DNA from: an uncultured Blautia sp.
Lineage (GTDB): Bacteria > Bacillota > Clostridia > Lachnospirales > Lachnospiraceae
NCBI GenBank assembly: GCA_900552095.1
Contig: URYM01000042.1
Span: 1-10,251, forward strand
Direction of reading: 5' to 3'
Length of the DNA stretch: 10,251 bases
Below, piece by piece: positions 1 through 5,641 of the stretch; the stretch's first letter is position 1, and every line of letters begins with the position of its first letter. The position numbers and the translations under genes were made by a program. Below the pieces are notes generated by a model. That model was given only the letters and a program-made list of their open reading frames with translations, did not search any database and was not told the origin of the DNA.

Positions 1-49
1 ACGAGATCTAGTACGGTCTCGTGGGCTCGGAGATGTGTATAAGAGACAG
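1..49 (+). other. Illumina Nextera i7 adapter and Tn5 mosaic end (sequencing artefact)
   Basis: Bases 1-7 match the end of the P7 flow-cell oligo, 8-15 read CTAGTACG (which I recognise as the Nextera N702 i7 index), 16-30 match the Nextera read-2 adapter, and 31-49 are the 19-base Tn5 mosaic end AGATGTGTATAAGAGACAG. The order and lengths are those of a tagmentation library molecule, so this is residual adapter on a contig end and not genome sequence. Genomic sequence begins at base 50. Open frames that run into it carry the artefact peptides MYKRQ (+ strand) and SLIHISEPTRPY (- strand). Confidence 0.98.
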
Positions 50-319
50 GAACTTTCCGGTAACACGATTTTTCGCTTCCTGGCAGAGGCCGGGAAGGAT
101 CCGGAGGGGCTTCTGGCGGTGGGGAGAGGGAAGGATCCGGGCAATCCCTGTTACTTCGGCTGCACCTACCTTCCGGAACTTCTGGAGCTGACCGGAGATC
201 AGGGAGGAAAGCGGATTATAAGGAAGTATAAAGAGCGCTGTAAGATTGTGGAAGCAAAGCGGGGAGAACTTGCGGATGTGGATGTGATCGGGCAGCTGTC
301 TGTTTTGAATCAGGTTTGA
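50..319 (+). CDS. Probable MobA-like nucleotidyltransferase, C-terminal 89 residues (5' end missing at contig edge)
   Basis: Only the last 89 codons are present. The upstream part is replaced by sequencing adapter, so the apparent GTG start at base 35 is not real. The visible part contains GNPCYFG, then LPELLELTGDQGGKRII about 15 residues later, and an acidic ADVDVIG near the end. This resembles the C-terminal half of MobA/MocA-like NTP transferases (molybdenum cofactor cytidylyl- or guanylyltransferase type), where a G-x-P-x-x-F segment is followed by L-x-GD-x-G-x-R and a late D-x-D. Those enzymes transfer a nucleotide to the pterin cofactor in the cytoplasm. The catalytic N-terminal P-loop-like motif is absent because of the truncation, so the substrate cannot be assigned and another sugar-nucleotide or cofactor transferase is possible. 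It is followed closely by an intrinsic terminator, so it is the last gene of its transcript. Confidence 0.6.
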   Translation, partial: ELSGNTIFRFLAEAGKDPEGLLAVGRGKDPGNPCYFGCTYLPELLELTGDQGGKRIIRKYKERCKIVEAKRGELADVDVIGQLSVLNQV

Positions 320-325
320 GAAACT

Positions 326-365
326 AAAAAACGAAGTAAACTTTTCCGGTCTACTTCGTTTTTTT
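326..365. terminator. Bidirectional intrinsic terminator
   Basis: A 13-base perfect inverted repeat (326-338 with 352-364) contains the core ACGAAGTA/TACTTCGT around a 13-base loop. Its ends are A6 on the left and T7 on the right, so each strand yields a hairpin followed by a U tract. It lies 7 bases after the stop of the + strand partial gene and 3 bases past the 3' end of the - strand tRNA-Leu, so it can end both convergent transcripts. Confidence 0.88.
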
Positions 366-367
366 CC

Positions 368-451
368 TGCAGGAGATGGGACTTGAACCCACACGATTTT
401 GCAACCACCAGATCCTTAGTCTGGCCTGTCTGCCAATTCCAGCACTCCTGC
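368..451 (-). tRNA. tRNA-Leu, anticodon AAG
   Basis: Read on the - strand, the 84-base gene folds as a class II tRNA. The acceptor stem GCAGGAG pairs with CTCCTGC, the discriminator is A, and the 3' CCA is not encoded. The D arm contains AATTGGCAGA as in tRNA-Leu. The anticodon stem CCAGA/TCTGG encloses the loop CTAAGGA, giving anticodon AAG (complement of 415-417). The long variable arm has a GGTT-GCAA-AATC helix, and the T arm has the TTCAAGT loop. The long variable arm, the A73 discriminator and the anticodon all point to leucine. It decodes CUU, and CUC too if A34 is converted to inosine. It has its own promoter upstream and the 326-365 terminator downstream. Confidence 0.96.
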
Positions 452-456
452 ATAAG

Positions 457-483
457 TATGTTGCCGCTTCATCAGGCGACATA
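457..483 (-). other. Leader hairpin immediately upstream of tRNA-Leu
   Basis: An imperfect 9-bp inverted repeat (457-465 with 475-483, one C/A mismatch, 9-base loop) fills the short leader between the predicted transcription start (about 481) and the tRNA 5' end at 451. It would form a stem at the very 5' end of the pre-tRNA, 5 bases before the mature end. It may be a cap-like structure on the precursor that RNase P removes, or chance. Function is unknown. Confidence 0.4.
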
Positions 484-487
484 TGGA

Positions 488-516
488 ATTATAGCATTAA
501 CTGACGGGTTCGTCAA
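488..516 (-). promoter_or_regulatory. Promoter of tRNA-Leu
   Basis: On the - strand there is a -35 box TTGACG (511-516), a 17-base spacer and a consensus -10 box TATAAT (488-493), preceded by TGC as in an extended -10. Transcription should start near 481, about 30 bases before the tRNA. The match to primary-sigma consensus is 11 of 12 bases, as expected for a stable RNA gene. Confidence 0.88.
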
Positions 517-564
517 CAGATTTTTTGAATTTTTTTATTTTTTTGAAAAATTCAGACAGGGAAG

Positions 565-1434
565 TTACTGTTTGCCCAGGCGCTGGAACCCCTCACCGAA
601 CACTTCGTTGGTTTCCAGAACCATGACAAAGGCGCTGCTGTCTACATTATAGGCTGCTGTCTGTACTTTGAAAGCCTCCCGTTTGGAGCAGGCGCACAGA
701 AGAACGTGACGTTCCTGGTCGGTGTACATGCCCCGGGCCTGGATAGAGGTGGATCCCCGGTCACAGCTGTCGCTGATTTCCCGGGCCATCGGTTCTGCCT
801 TCGAGGTGATAATGAGAACCAGTTTGCCGGATCCCATGTGATAGAGAATTTTATCGATCACCACGGAGGTGACAGCGGTGGCAGTGGCGCCGTAGAGGGC
901 GGAGTCCACATTTCCGAATACGGGCCATCCCATCAGCAGGATCACCAGGTCGATAATCAGAGTCAGAGTTCCGATAGACATATGGGGGTGCAGTTTTTTC
1001 AGCGACAGGGTGAGAAAGTCAATGCCGCCGGAGGAAGAACCCCGCATATAGAAGAGCGCCAGGGCTGCTCCCAGAAAAAAGCCGGAGTAGAGCGCTGCCA
1101 GGAAGGGAGAGCCGGTGTAGGGAGGAAGCAGAGGGAAGACCACATCCACGAAAAAGGTGCAGAAAATCATGGAGCGGGCAGTCCGGAATAAAAATTTTCC
1201 TCCCAGAATCTTATAACTGAAGAGAATAAAGGGTACATTGATCAGGAGAGTCACAATACCGATGGGCAGATGCCACAGATAGTTTACCATCAGCGCCAGA
1301 CCGGAGACGCCGCCGGGGGCAAACTCGGCAGTTTTGGCGAAGGTATAGATTCCAACGGCGTAAAGAATACCTCCGGCAAGGTCAAAGAGAAGATCCAGAG
1401 CCAGATTTTTACATCGTTCTTTGTTTTGATTCAC
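565..1434 (-). CDS. YitT family membrane protein (DUF161 with C-terminal DUF2179)
   Basis: The 289-residue product has the YitT layout: about five to six hydrophobic helices in the first 200 residues, with the family signatures APGGVSGLA (residues 39-47) and RGSSSGGIDF (131-140), then a soluble DUF2179 domain from about 203 onward ending in NEVFGEGF. YitT proteins are predicted inner-membrane proteins of uncertain function, often suggested to be transporters. Length is typical for the family. I place the start at the GTG at 1434 because GGAGG lies 8 bases upstream (1443-1447). The longer frame from a GTG at 1479 has no ribosome site, and its first codons overlap a good promoter. The gene faces away from the LrgAB pair and has no convincing terminator of its own, so read-through into the tRNA-Leu is possible. 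Confidence 0.9.
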   Translation of the reverse strand: MNQNKERCKNLALDLLFDLAGGILYAVGIYTFAKTAEFAPGGVSGLALMVNYLWHLPIGIVTLLINVPFILFSYKILGGKFLFRTARSMIFCTFFVDVVFPLLPPYTGSPFLAALYSGFFLGAALALFYMRGSSSGGIDFLTLSLKKLHPHMSIGTLTLIIDLVILLMGWPVFGNVDSALYGATATAVTSVVIDKILYHMGSGKLVLIITSKAEPMAREISDSCDRGSTSIQARGMYTDQERHVLLCACSKREAFKVQTAAYNVDSSAFVMVLETNEVFGEGFQRLGKQ

Positions 1435-1442
1435 GGTGGTTT

Positions 1443-1447
1443 CCTCC
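1443..1447 (-). promoter_or_regulatory. Ribosome binding site that fixes the yitT-family start
   Basis: GGAGG on the - strand, 8 bases before the GTG at 1434. No comparable site precedes the upstream in-frame GTG at 1479, so this site decides the start. Confidence 0.8.
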
Positions 1448-1469
1448 AGAAAAATACTTGTTTTCTCTG

Positions 1470-1498
1470 ATTCTGTCACAGAGGAAGAAAAATGTCAA
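1470..1498 (-). promoter_or_regulatory. Promoter of the YitT-family gene
   Basis: On the - strand there is a perfect -35 box TTGACA (1493-1498), a 17-base spacer and a -10 box CAGAAT (1470-1475, 4 of 6 matches). The predicted transcription start near 1463 leaves a leader of about 30 bases before the GTG at 1434. The position agrees with the ribosome site and argues against the longer reading frame. Confidence 0.6.
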
Positions 1499-1569
1499 GG
1501 CACCGGGAGGGAAAATGGGAAAAGTGAATTTTTTGGCGAATGGCAGTAGATTTTGACGAAAAGATAGAG

Positions 1570-1575
1570 TATACT
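1570..1575 (+). promoter_or_regulatory. Candidate -10 box for the LrgA/LrgB operon
   Basis: TATACT lies about 40 bases before the lrgA-type start. The best -35 at 17-base spacing is TAGATT (1547-1552, 3 of 6 matches), so either an activator helps (LrgAB operons are often regulator-dependent) or the call is wrong. The better-looking TTGACG at 1553-1558 is only 11 bases away, which is too close. Confidence 0.3.
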
Positions 1576-1614
1576 AAAACAACATATGTAAAATGAAGAA
1601 AGGTGGCAAATCGT

Positions 1615-1983
1615 GTGAAATATCTGATTCAGATGTGTATCATTGCAGGGATTACATTTCTGGGAGAACTGCTCCGTGCGTTTCTGCCCTTCCCGATCCC
1701 GGGCAGCGTTTATGGAATGCTGCTGCTGTTTTTCTGTCTCTGTACGGGAATTATCAAGGTAAAGCAGATTGAGGAGACGGCAGAATTCCTGCTGGCTGTT
1801 ATGCCGGTGCTCTTTGTGGGTCCCGGAGTGGGGATCCTGGAAAATTATACTCACATAACGGCAAATTTTCCAATCTTTCTGCTGACCGTTCTGGTTTCTA
1901 CCGCAGTGGTAATGGGAGTTACCGGTCTTGCGGTGCAGGCGGTTATGACAGTGAAAAGAAAGGCAGGAAAAAAGCATGAGTGA
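1615..1983 (+). CDS. CidA/LrgA family holin-like membrane protein
   Basis: The 122-residue protein begins MKYLIQMCIIAGITFLGELL and contains PIPGSVYGMLLLF, the hallmark of the CidA/LrgA family, and has about four hydrophobic segments. In staphylococci and bacilli these small membrane proteins form holin-like oligomers that modulate autolysis and carbon-overflow (pyruvate or acetate) metabolism. That role is family knowledge and not shown here. I chose the GTG at 1615 because AAAGGTGG (1599-1606) sits 8 bases upstream and the product then starts exactly as family members do. An in-frame GTG at 1603 lies inside the ribosome site. It overlaps the LrgB gene by 8 bases, so the two are translationally coupled. 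cidA and lrgA cannot be told apart from this sequence. Confidence 0.9.
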   Translation: MKYLIQMCIIAGITFLGELLRAFLPFPIPGSVYGMLLLFFCLCTGIIKVKQIEETAEFLLAVMPVLFVGPGVGILENYTHITANFPIFLLTVLVSTAVVMGVTGLAVQAVMTVKRKAGKKHE

Positions 1984-2671
1984 AATATTGAAAGACTCCG
2001 CCTATTTTGGCTTTTTCCTTACTCTTTTTGCCTATTGGGTCGGAGTGAAAATTAAAAACAGGTGGAAGATGGCGCTTTTAAATCCGCTTCTGATCGCCCT
2101 TATTCTGGTGATTGGGGTTCTGGTAGCGTTTCAGATTGATTATGATACGTTCAATGCGGGGGCGCAGTATATCAGTTATCTTCTGACGCCGGCCACTGTC
2201 TGTCTGGCGCTTCCGCTGTACCGGCAGATACGGGTTCTGAAAGAGCACTGGGCTGCTGTGGTGACCGGCCTTGTCTCCGGGTGTGTTACTTCCCTGGGAC
2301 TGGCGGTACTTTTTGCGGAACTTCTGAAGGTGGATCCGGTGATCGCCAGATCCCTTCTGCCCAAATCGATTACGACGGCGATCGCCATGGGTGTGACAGA
2401 GGAACTGGGAGGGATTTCCGCCGTTACCGTGGCGGTGGTGATCCTCACCGGTGTGGCCGGGGCGGTGATTGCTACCGGTGTGTTTAAACTTTTTAAGATT
2501 AAAGATCCCGTAGCTCAGGGACTGGCGCTGGGCGCTTCTGCCCATGCGATTGGAACTTCCAAAGCGCTGGAACTGGGGGAACTGCAGGGGGCGATGAGCA
2601 GCCTGGCTATCGTTGCGACCGGGATTCTGACAGTGATCCTGGCTCCTGTGGTTGCCGGCATGGCATTCTGA
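1976..2671 (+). CDS. LrgB family membrane protein (CidB/LrgB, partner of the LrgA-type protein)
   Basis: The 231-residue polytopic protein carries the LrgB signatures: LLTPATVCLALPLYRQ, LLPKSITTAIAMGVTEELGG and GASAHAIGTSKALELGE, ending in a hydrophobic helix. Length matches LrgB/CidB proteins. It acts in the cytoplasmic membrane with the CidA/LrgA protein, and relatives in plants and some bacteria export glycolate or related small acids. Its ATG at 1976 lies within the last codons of the upstream gene, which supplies the coupling. No strong terminator follows. The 127 bases to dgt hold only an A-rich stretch with a short hairpin. Confidence 0.93.
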   Translation: MSEILKDSAYFGFFLTLFAYWVGVKIKNRWKMALLNPLLIALILVIGVLVAFQIDYDTFNAGAQYISYLLTPATVCLALPLYRQIRVLKEHWAAVVTGLVSGCVTSLGLAVLFAELLKVDPVIARSLLPKSITTAIAMGVTEELGGISAVTVAVVILTGVAGAVIATGVFKLFKIKDPVAQGLALGASAHAIGTSKALELGELQGAMSSLAIVATGILTVILAPVVAGMAF

Positions 2672-2682
2672 CAGGGGGAAAA

Positions 2683-2704
2683 TCAGATTTTGAAAAAAAT
2701 CTGA
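2683..2704 (+). other. 9-bp perfect hairpin with GAAA loop after lrgB
   Basis: TCAGATTTT (2683-2691) pairs with AAAATCTGA (2696-2704) around a GAAA tetraloop, 11 bases after the lrgB stop. It is followed by A7 and TTA8 rather than a T tract, so it is not a typical intrinsic terminator on this strand. It could be an mRNA 3'-end stabiliser or a chance palindrome in A/T-rich DNA. Confidence 0.35.
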
Positions 2705-2766
2705 AAAAAATTAAAAAAAAGAAGGAAATAAGAGAGCGGCACAGAATATTATATATAGGAGAACTT

Positions 2767-2802
2767 TTGACAACAAAGCAGAGAACGGAGGCAAAAGCAT
2801 GA
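2767..2802 (+). CDS. Candidate 11-residue leader peptide translationally coupled to dgt
   Basis: A TTG at 2767 is preceded by AGGAG (2757-2761) at 5-base spacing and opens a short frame reading MTTKQRTEAKA. Its TGA stop (2800-2802) overlaps the dgt ATG (2799-2801) as ATGA, the classic coupling arrangement. It contains the dgt ribosome site GGAGG (2787-2791), so ribosomes on it would cover that site. The peptide has no recognisable family, and a frame this short can arise by chance. The strong ribosome site and the ATGA overlap are the only support. Confidence 0.3.
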   Translation: MTTKQRTEAKA

Positions 2803-3806
2803 ATATCCGCGAAGCTTATGAAGAAAAAGAATTTCAGTTCTTAAGTCCCTATGCTGCCCACAGCCGTGCTTCCCGGGGGCGGGAGAGCCAGGAAGAGCCC
2901 TGTGATATCCGGACCATCTATCAGAGAGACAGGGATCGGATCCTGCACTCCAAATCGTTCCGTCGGCTGAAGGATAAAACCCAGGTTTTTCTGGCACCCC
3001 AGGGAGACCATTACCGGAACCGGCTGACTCATACGCTGGAGGTGTCCCAGATTGCCAGGACGATCGCCAAGGCGCTGGCTTTGAATGAAGATCTGGTGGA
3101 AGCGATCGCCCTGGGGCATGATCTGGGGCATACTCCCTTTGGACATGCGGGCGAAGAAGCTTTAAATCAGGTCTGTCCGGAAGGATTTGCCCATTTTAAG
3201 CAGAGCGTCCGCGTGGTGGAACGGCTGGAGAAGGACGGGGAGGGTCTGAATCTGAGCTGGGAAGTGCGGGACGGGATCCGAAACCACAGAACCAGCGGCA
3301 GTCCGTCTACGCTGGAAGGTCAGGTTGTTCGGCTGTCGGATAAGATTGCTTATATCCATCACGATATGGATGACGCCCAGCGGGCGGGACTTATCAGTGA
3401 AGATGATATTCCCATCACGCTCAGGCTTCAGCTGGGAGAAACGACAAAGGAGCGGCTGAATACGCTGATCCATGATATTGTAAATGCCAGCGAGGGCAGG
3501 GATCATGTGACCATGTCCGCGGAGGTGGGAGAGGCGATGGCGGAGCTGCGCCGTCTGATGTTTGCCAATGTGTATAAGAATCCGAAGGCCAAGACGGAGG
3601 AGATGAAGGCCAAGGAAATGCTGAAAAAACTGTATGCGTATTATGTGGAGCACCCGGAGAAAATGTCAGAGGAATATCTGGCGCTGATCCGAAAGGGAGA
3701 ACGGCTGGAGCGGGTGGTCTGCGATTACATATCGGGGATGACGGATCAGTATTCCATGAACAGATTCAGGGAACTGTTTATTCCGAAATCCTGGGGAATT
3801 TATTAG
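2799..3806 (+). CDS. dgt: Deoxyguanosinetriphosphate triphosphohydrolase-like protein (HD domain)
   Basis: The 335-residue cytoplasmic enzyme belongs to the dGTPase family of HD phosphohydrolases, which cleave dNTPs to deoxynucleosides and triphosphate. Visible motifs are FRRLKDKTQVF (54-64), RLTHTLEV with metal ligand H78, the HD pair H107-D108 in LGHDLGHTPFGH (105-116), and a later RLSDKIAY with D181 as probable last metal ligand. Length fits the shorter dGTPase-like subfamily seen in Firmicutes, whose substrate preference may differ from E. coli Dgt. The ATG at 2799 has GGAGG 7 bases upstream (2787-2791). It lies 17 bases before dnaG on the same strand, placing a dNTP-pool enzyme at the head of the primase-sigma operon. 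Confidence 0.95.
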   Translation: MNIREAYEEKEFQFLSPYAAHSRASRGRESQEEPCDIRTIYQRDRDRILHSKSFRRLKDKTQVFLAPQGDHYRNRLTHTLEVSQIARTIAKALALNEDLVEAIALGHDLGHTPFGHAGEEALNQVCPEGFAHFKQSVRVVERLEKDGEGLNLSWEVRDGIRNHRTSGSPSTLEGQVVRLSDKIAYIHHDMDDAQRAGLISEDDIPITLRLQLGETTKERLNTLIHDIVNASEGRDHVTMSAEVGEAMAELRRLMFANVYKNPKAKTEEMKAKEMLKKLYAYYVEHPEKMSEEYLALIRKGERLERVVCDYISGMTDQYSMNRFRELFIPKSWGIY

Positions 3807-3823
3807 GAGGGCAGAAGGCGGTT

Positions 3824-5602
3824 ATGCGGTACTCCGAAGATTTGATTGAAGAAATAAGAATGAAAAATGATATCGTGGATGTGATTTCGGGTTATGTGAA
3901 ACTGCAGAGAAAAGGCAGTTCTTACTTTGGGCTGTGTCCCTTCCATAATGAGAAATCCCCCTCGTTTTCGGTCAGCCCGGGCAAGCAGATGTATTACTGT
4001 TTTGGCTGTGGAGCCGGTGGAAATGTGCTTACTTTTATCATGGAATATGAGAATTTCAGTTTTCCGGAAGCACTGCAGTTTCTGGCGGACCGGGCGGGGG
4101 TGGAGCTTCCGAAACTGGATTATTCCCGGGAGGCGAAGGAGCAGGCGGATAAAAAGGCCCAGCTTCTGCAGATCAACAAAGAGGCGGCAAAGTATTTTTA
4201 CTATCAGCTTTACACGGACAAGGGAAAACATGCGCTCACCTATCTGGAGGGGAGACAGCTCTCTCTGGAGACCATAAAAAAATTCGGACTGGGATACTCG
4301 GACAAGTTTTCCAATGATCTGTACCGCTATCTGAAAAAGAAAGGATACAGGGATTCCCTTCTTCTGGAGTCAGGGTTATTTAATGCCGATGAAAAAAGAG
4401 GAATGTATGACAAATTCTGGAACCGGGTGATTTTCCCGATCATGGATGTGAATAACCGGGTGATTGGTTTCGGGGGCCGGGTGATGGGAGATGGAAAACC
4501 AAAATATCTGAATTCCCCGGAGACGAAGATCTTTGATAAGAGCCGGAATCTCTACGGTCTTAATCTGGCCAGAACTTCCCGGGCGAAGAACCTTATCATC
4601 TGCGAGGGTTATATGGATGTGATCGCCATGCATCAGGCGGGATTTACCAATGCGGTGGCTTCCCTGGGAACGGCGCTTACCTCCCAGCAGGCCAGTCTGA
4701 TGAAGCGCTATACGGAAGAAGTTCTGATCATGTATGACAGTGATCTGGCAGGGACGAAAGCGGCTCTGAGAGCAATTCCTTTGCTGAAAGCGGCCGGGCT
4801 GCACACAAAGGTGATCGATCTGCATCCCTGCAAGGATCCGGATGAATTTATCAAAACTCTGGGAAAAGAAGAGTTTGCCCGCCGTCTGGAAAAGGGGATG
4901 AACAGTTTTCTTTTTGAGGCAAGAACGCTGGAGGCGGAATATGATCTTTCCGATCCCCAGGGGAAGACAGATTTCTTCCACGAACTGGCCAGACGGATGG
5001 TTTCTTTCGAGGATGAGATCGAAAGATCCAATTATATCGATGCCATAGCCAGGCGGTATCAGACCGATCCGGCGGCTCTTAAGAAGCTGGTGGGACGCCT
5101 GGCGCTGCAGGGATCGGGTGTGCGAGAGAGCATAAAGCCCCGATCCGGAACCGGAAAAGAAAAGGAAAACGGTTATGAAATCTCTCAGAAACTGATGCTG
5201 ACCTGGCTGGTAAATGAACCCAGGATCTTTGAGGGGATCGGGGAGCTGATCACTCCGGGGGATTTCACCACTCCGCTGTATCATCAGGTGGCAGAGATGC
5301 TTTTTGAACAGCACAGGCAGGGGGAGGTGAACCCGGCCCGGATTCTGAACCATTTTCAGGATGGGGAGGAACAAAGACAGGCTGCTGCTGTTTTTCACGC
5401 CCGTCTGCCGCTGCAGACGGCGGAAGAGAAGGAGAGGGCTTTCCGGGATGTGATCTGCCGGTTAAAGGAGAGCAGCATTGGCTGGAGATCGGATCATCTG
5501 GATCCCACCGATATGACGGGACTTATGAAACTGATGGAAGATAAGAAGGCACTGGAAAGACTGCAGAGGGGTGAGACGCCTTTGCATATTTCCTTTGAAT
5601 AA
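3824..5602 (+). CDS. dnaG: DNA primase
   Basis: The 592-residue primase synthesises RNA primers for Okazaki fragments and acts with the replicative helicase at the fork. The N-terminal CHC2 zinc finger has C38, H41, C59 and C62. The catalytic core follows at about 120-340, with FPIMDVNNRVIGFGGR (204-219) and the Toprim motifs: E261 in LIICEGYMDVIAMH and D305/D307 in LIMYDSDLAGTKA. DPDEF at 338-342 follows. The C-terminal part (about 450-592) is the less conserved helicase-binding region. The ATG at 3824 is preceded by AGAAGG at 5 bases and AGGAGG at 13 bases, the latter overlapping the dgt stop. The gap of 17 bases to dgt and 39 to rpoD supports a single operon. Confidence 0.98.
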   Translation: MRYSEDLIEEIRMKNDIVDVISGYVKLQRKGSSYFGLCPFHNEKSPSFSVSPGKQMYYCFGCGAGGNVLTFIMEYENFSFPEALQFLADRAGVELPKLDYSREAKEQADKKAQLLQINKEAAKYFYYQLYTDKGKHALTYLEGRQLSLETIKKFGLGYSDKFSNDLYRYLKKKGYRDSLLLESGLFNADEKRGMYDKFWNRVIFPIMDVNNRVIGFGGRVMGDGKPKYLNSPETKIFDKSRNLYGLNLARTSRAKNLIICEGYMDVIAMHQAGFTNAVASLGTALTSQQASLMKRYTEEVLIMYDSDLAGTKAALRAIPLLKAAGLHTKVIDLHPCKDPDEFIKTLGKEEFARRLEKGMNSFLFEARTLEAEYDLSDPQGKTDFFHELARRMVSFEDEIERSNYIDAIARRYQTDPAALKKLVGRLALQGSGVRESIKPRSGTGKEKENGYEISQKLMLTWLVNEPRIFEGIGELITPGDFTTPLYHQVAEMLFEQHRQGEVNPARILNHFQDGEEQRQAAAVFHARLPLQTAEEKERAFRDVICRLKESSIGWRSDHLDPTDMTGLMKLMEDKKALERLQRGETPLHISFE

Positions 5603-5611
5603 GGATAAAAT
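5582..5611 (+). promoter_or_regulatory. Possible internal promoter for rpoD
   Basis: TTGCAT (5582-5587), an 18-base spacer and TAAAAT (5606-5611) overlap the end of dnaG. The -10 is good (5 of 6 matches) and the -35 is weak (3 of 6 matches). Internal promoters before the primary sigma gene are known in this operon class, for example in E. coli and B. subtilis, but here it is only a sequence match. Confidence 0.3.
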
Positions 5612-5641
5612 AAAGACAGGCCAAGGAAGGATGGAGAACGA

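Noticed and set aside
8..394. 128-residue - strand open frame and the + strand frame starting at 35
   Set aside because: Both run through the Nextera adapter. The first antisenses the partial gene and the tRNA region; only the part of the second from base 50 is genomic coding sequence.
526..554. Inverted repeat TGAATTTTT/AAAAATTCA after the YitT-family gene
   Set aside because: A pure A/T stem with no T tract after it on the - strand (A-rich instead), so it is not a convincing terminator.
706..1191. 161-residue + strand open frame inside the YitT-family gene
   Set aside because: Low-complexity translation with no family signal; the - strand carries YitT signatures throughout.
1553..1558. 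TTGACG as -35 box for the LrgA/LrgB operon
   Set aside because: It lies only 11 bases from TATACT at 1570, and at 17 bases downstream there is no -10-like sequence.
2767..2772. Perfect TTGACA before dgt as a -35 box
   Set aside because: A -10 at 17 bases would fall at the dgt ribosome site (GGCAAA), which does not match. The TTG is better explained, if at all, as a leader start codon.
4376..5398. 340-residue - strand open frame inside dnaG
   Set aside because: Shadow of dnaG. Its translation has no recognisable motifs, while dnaG on the other strand has an intact zinc finger and Toprim core.
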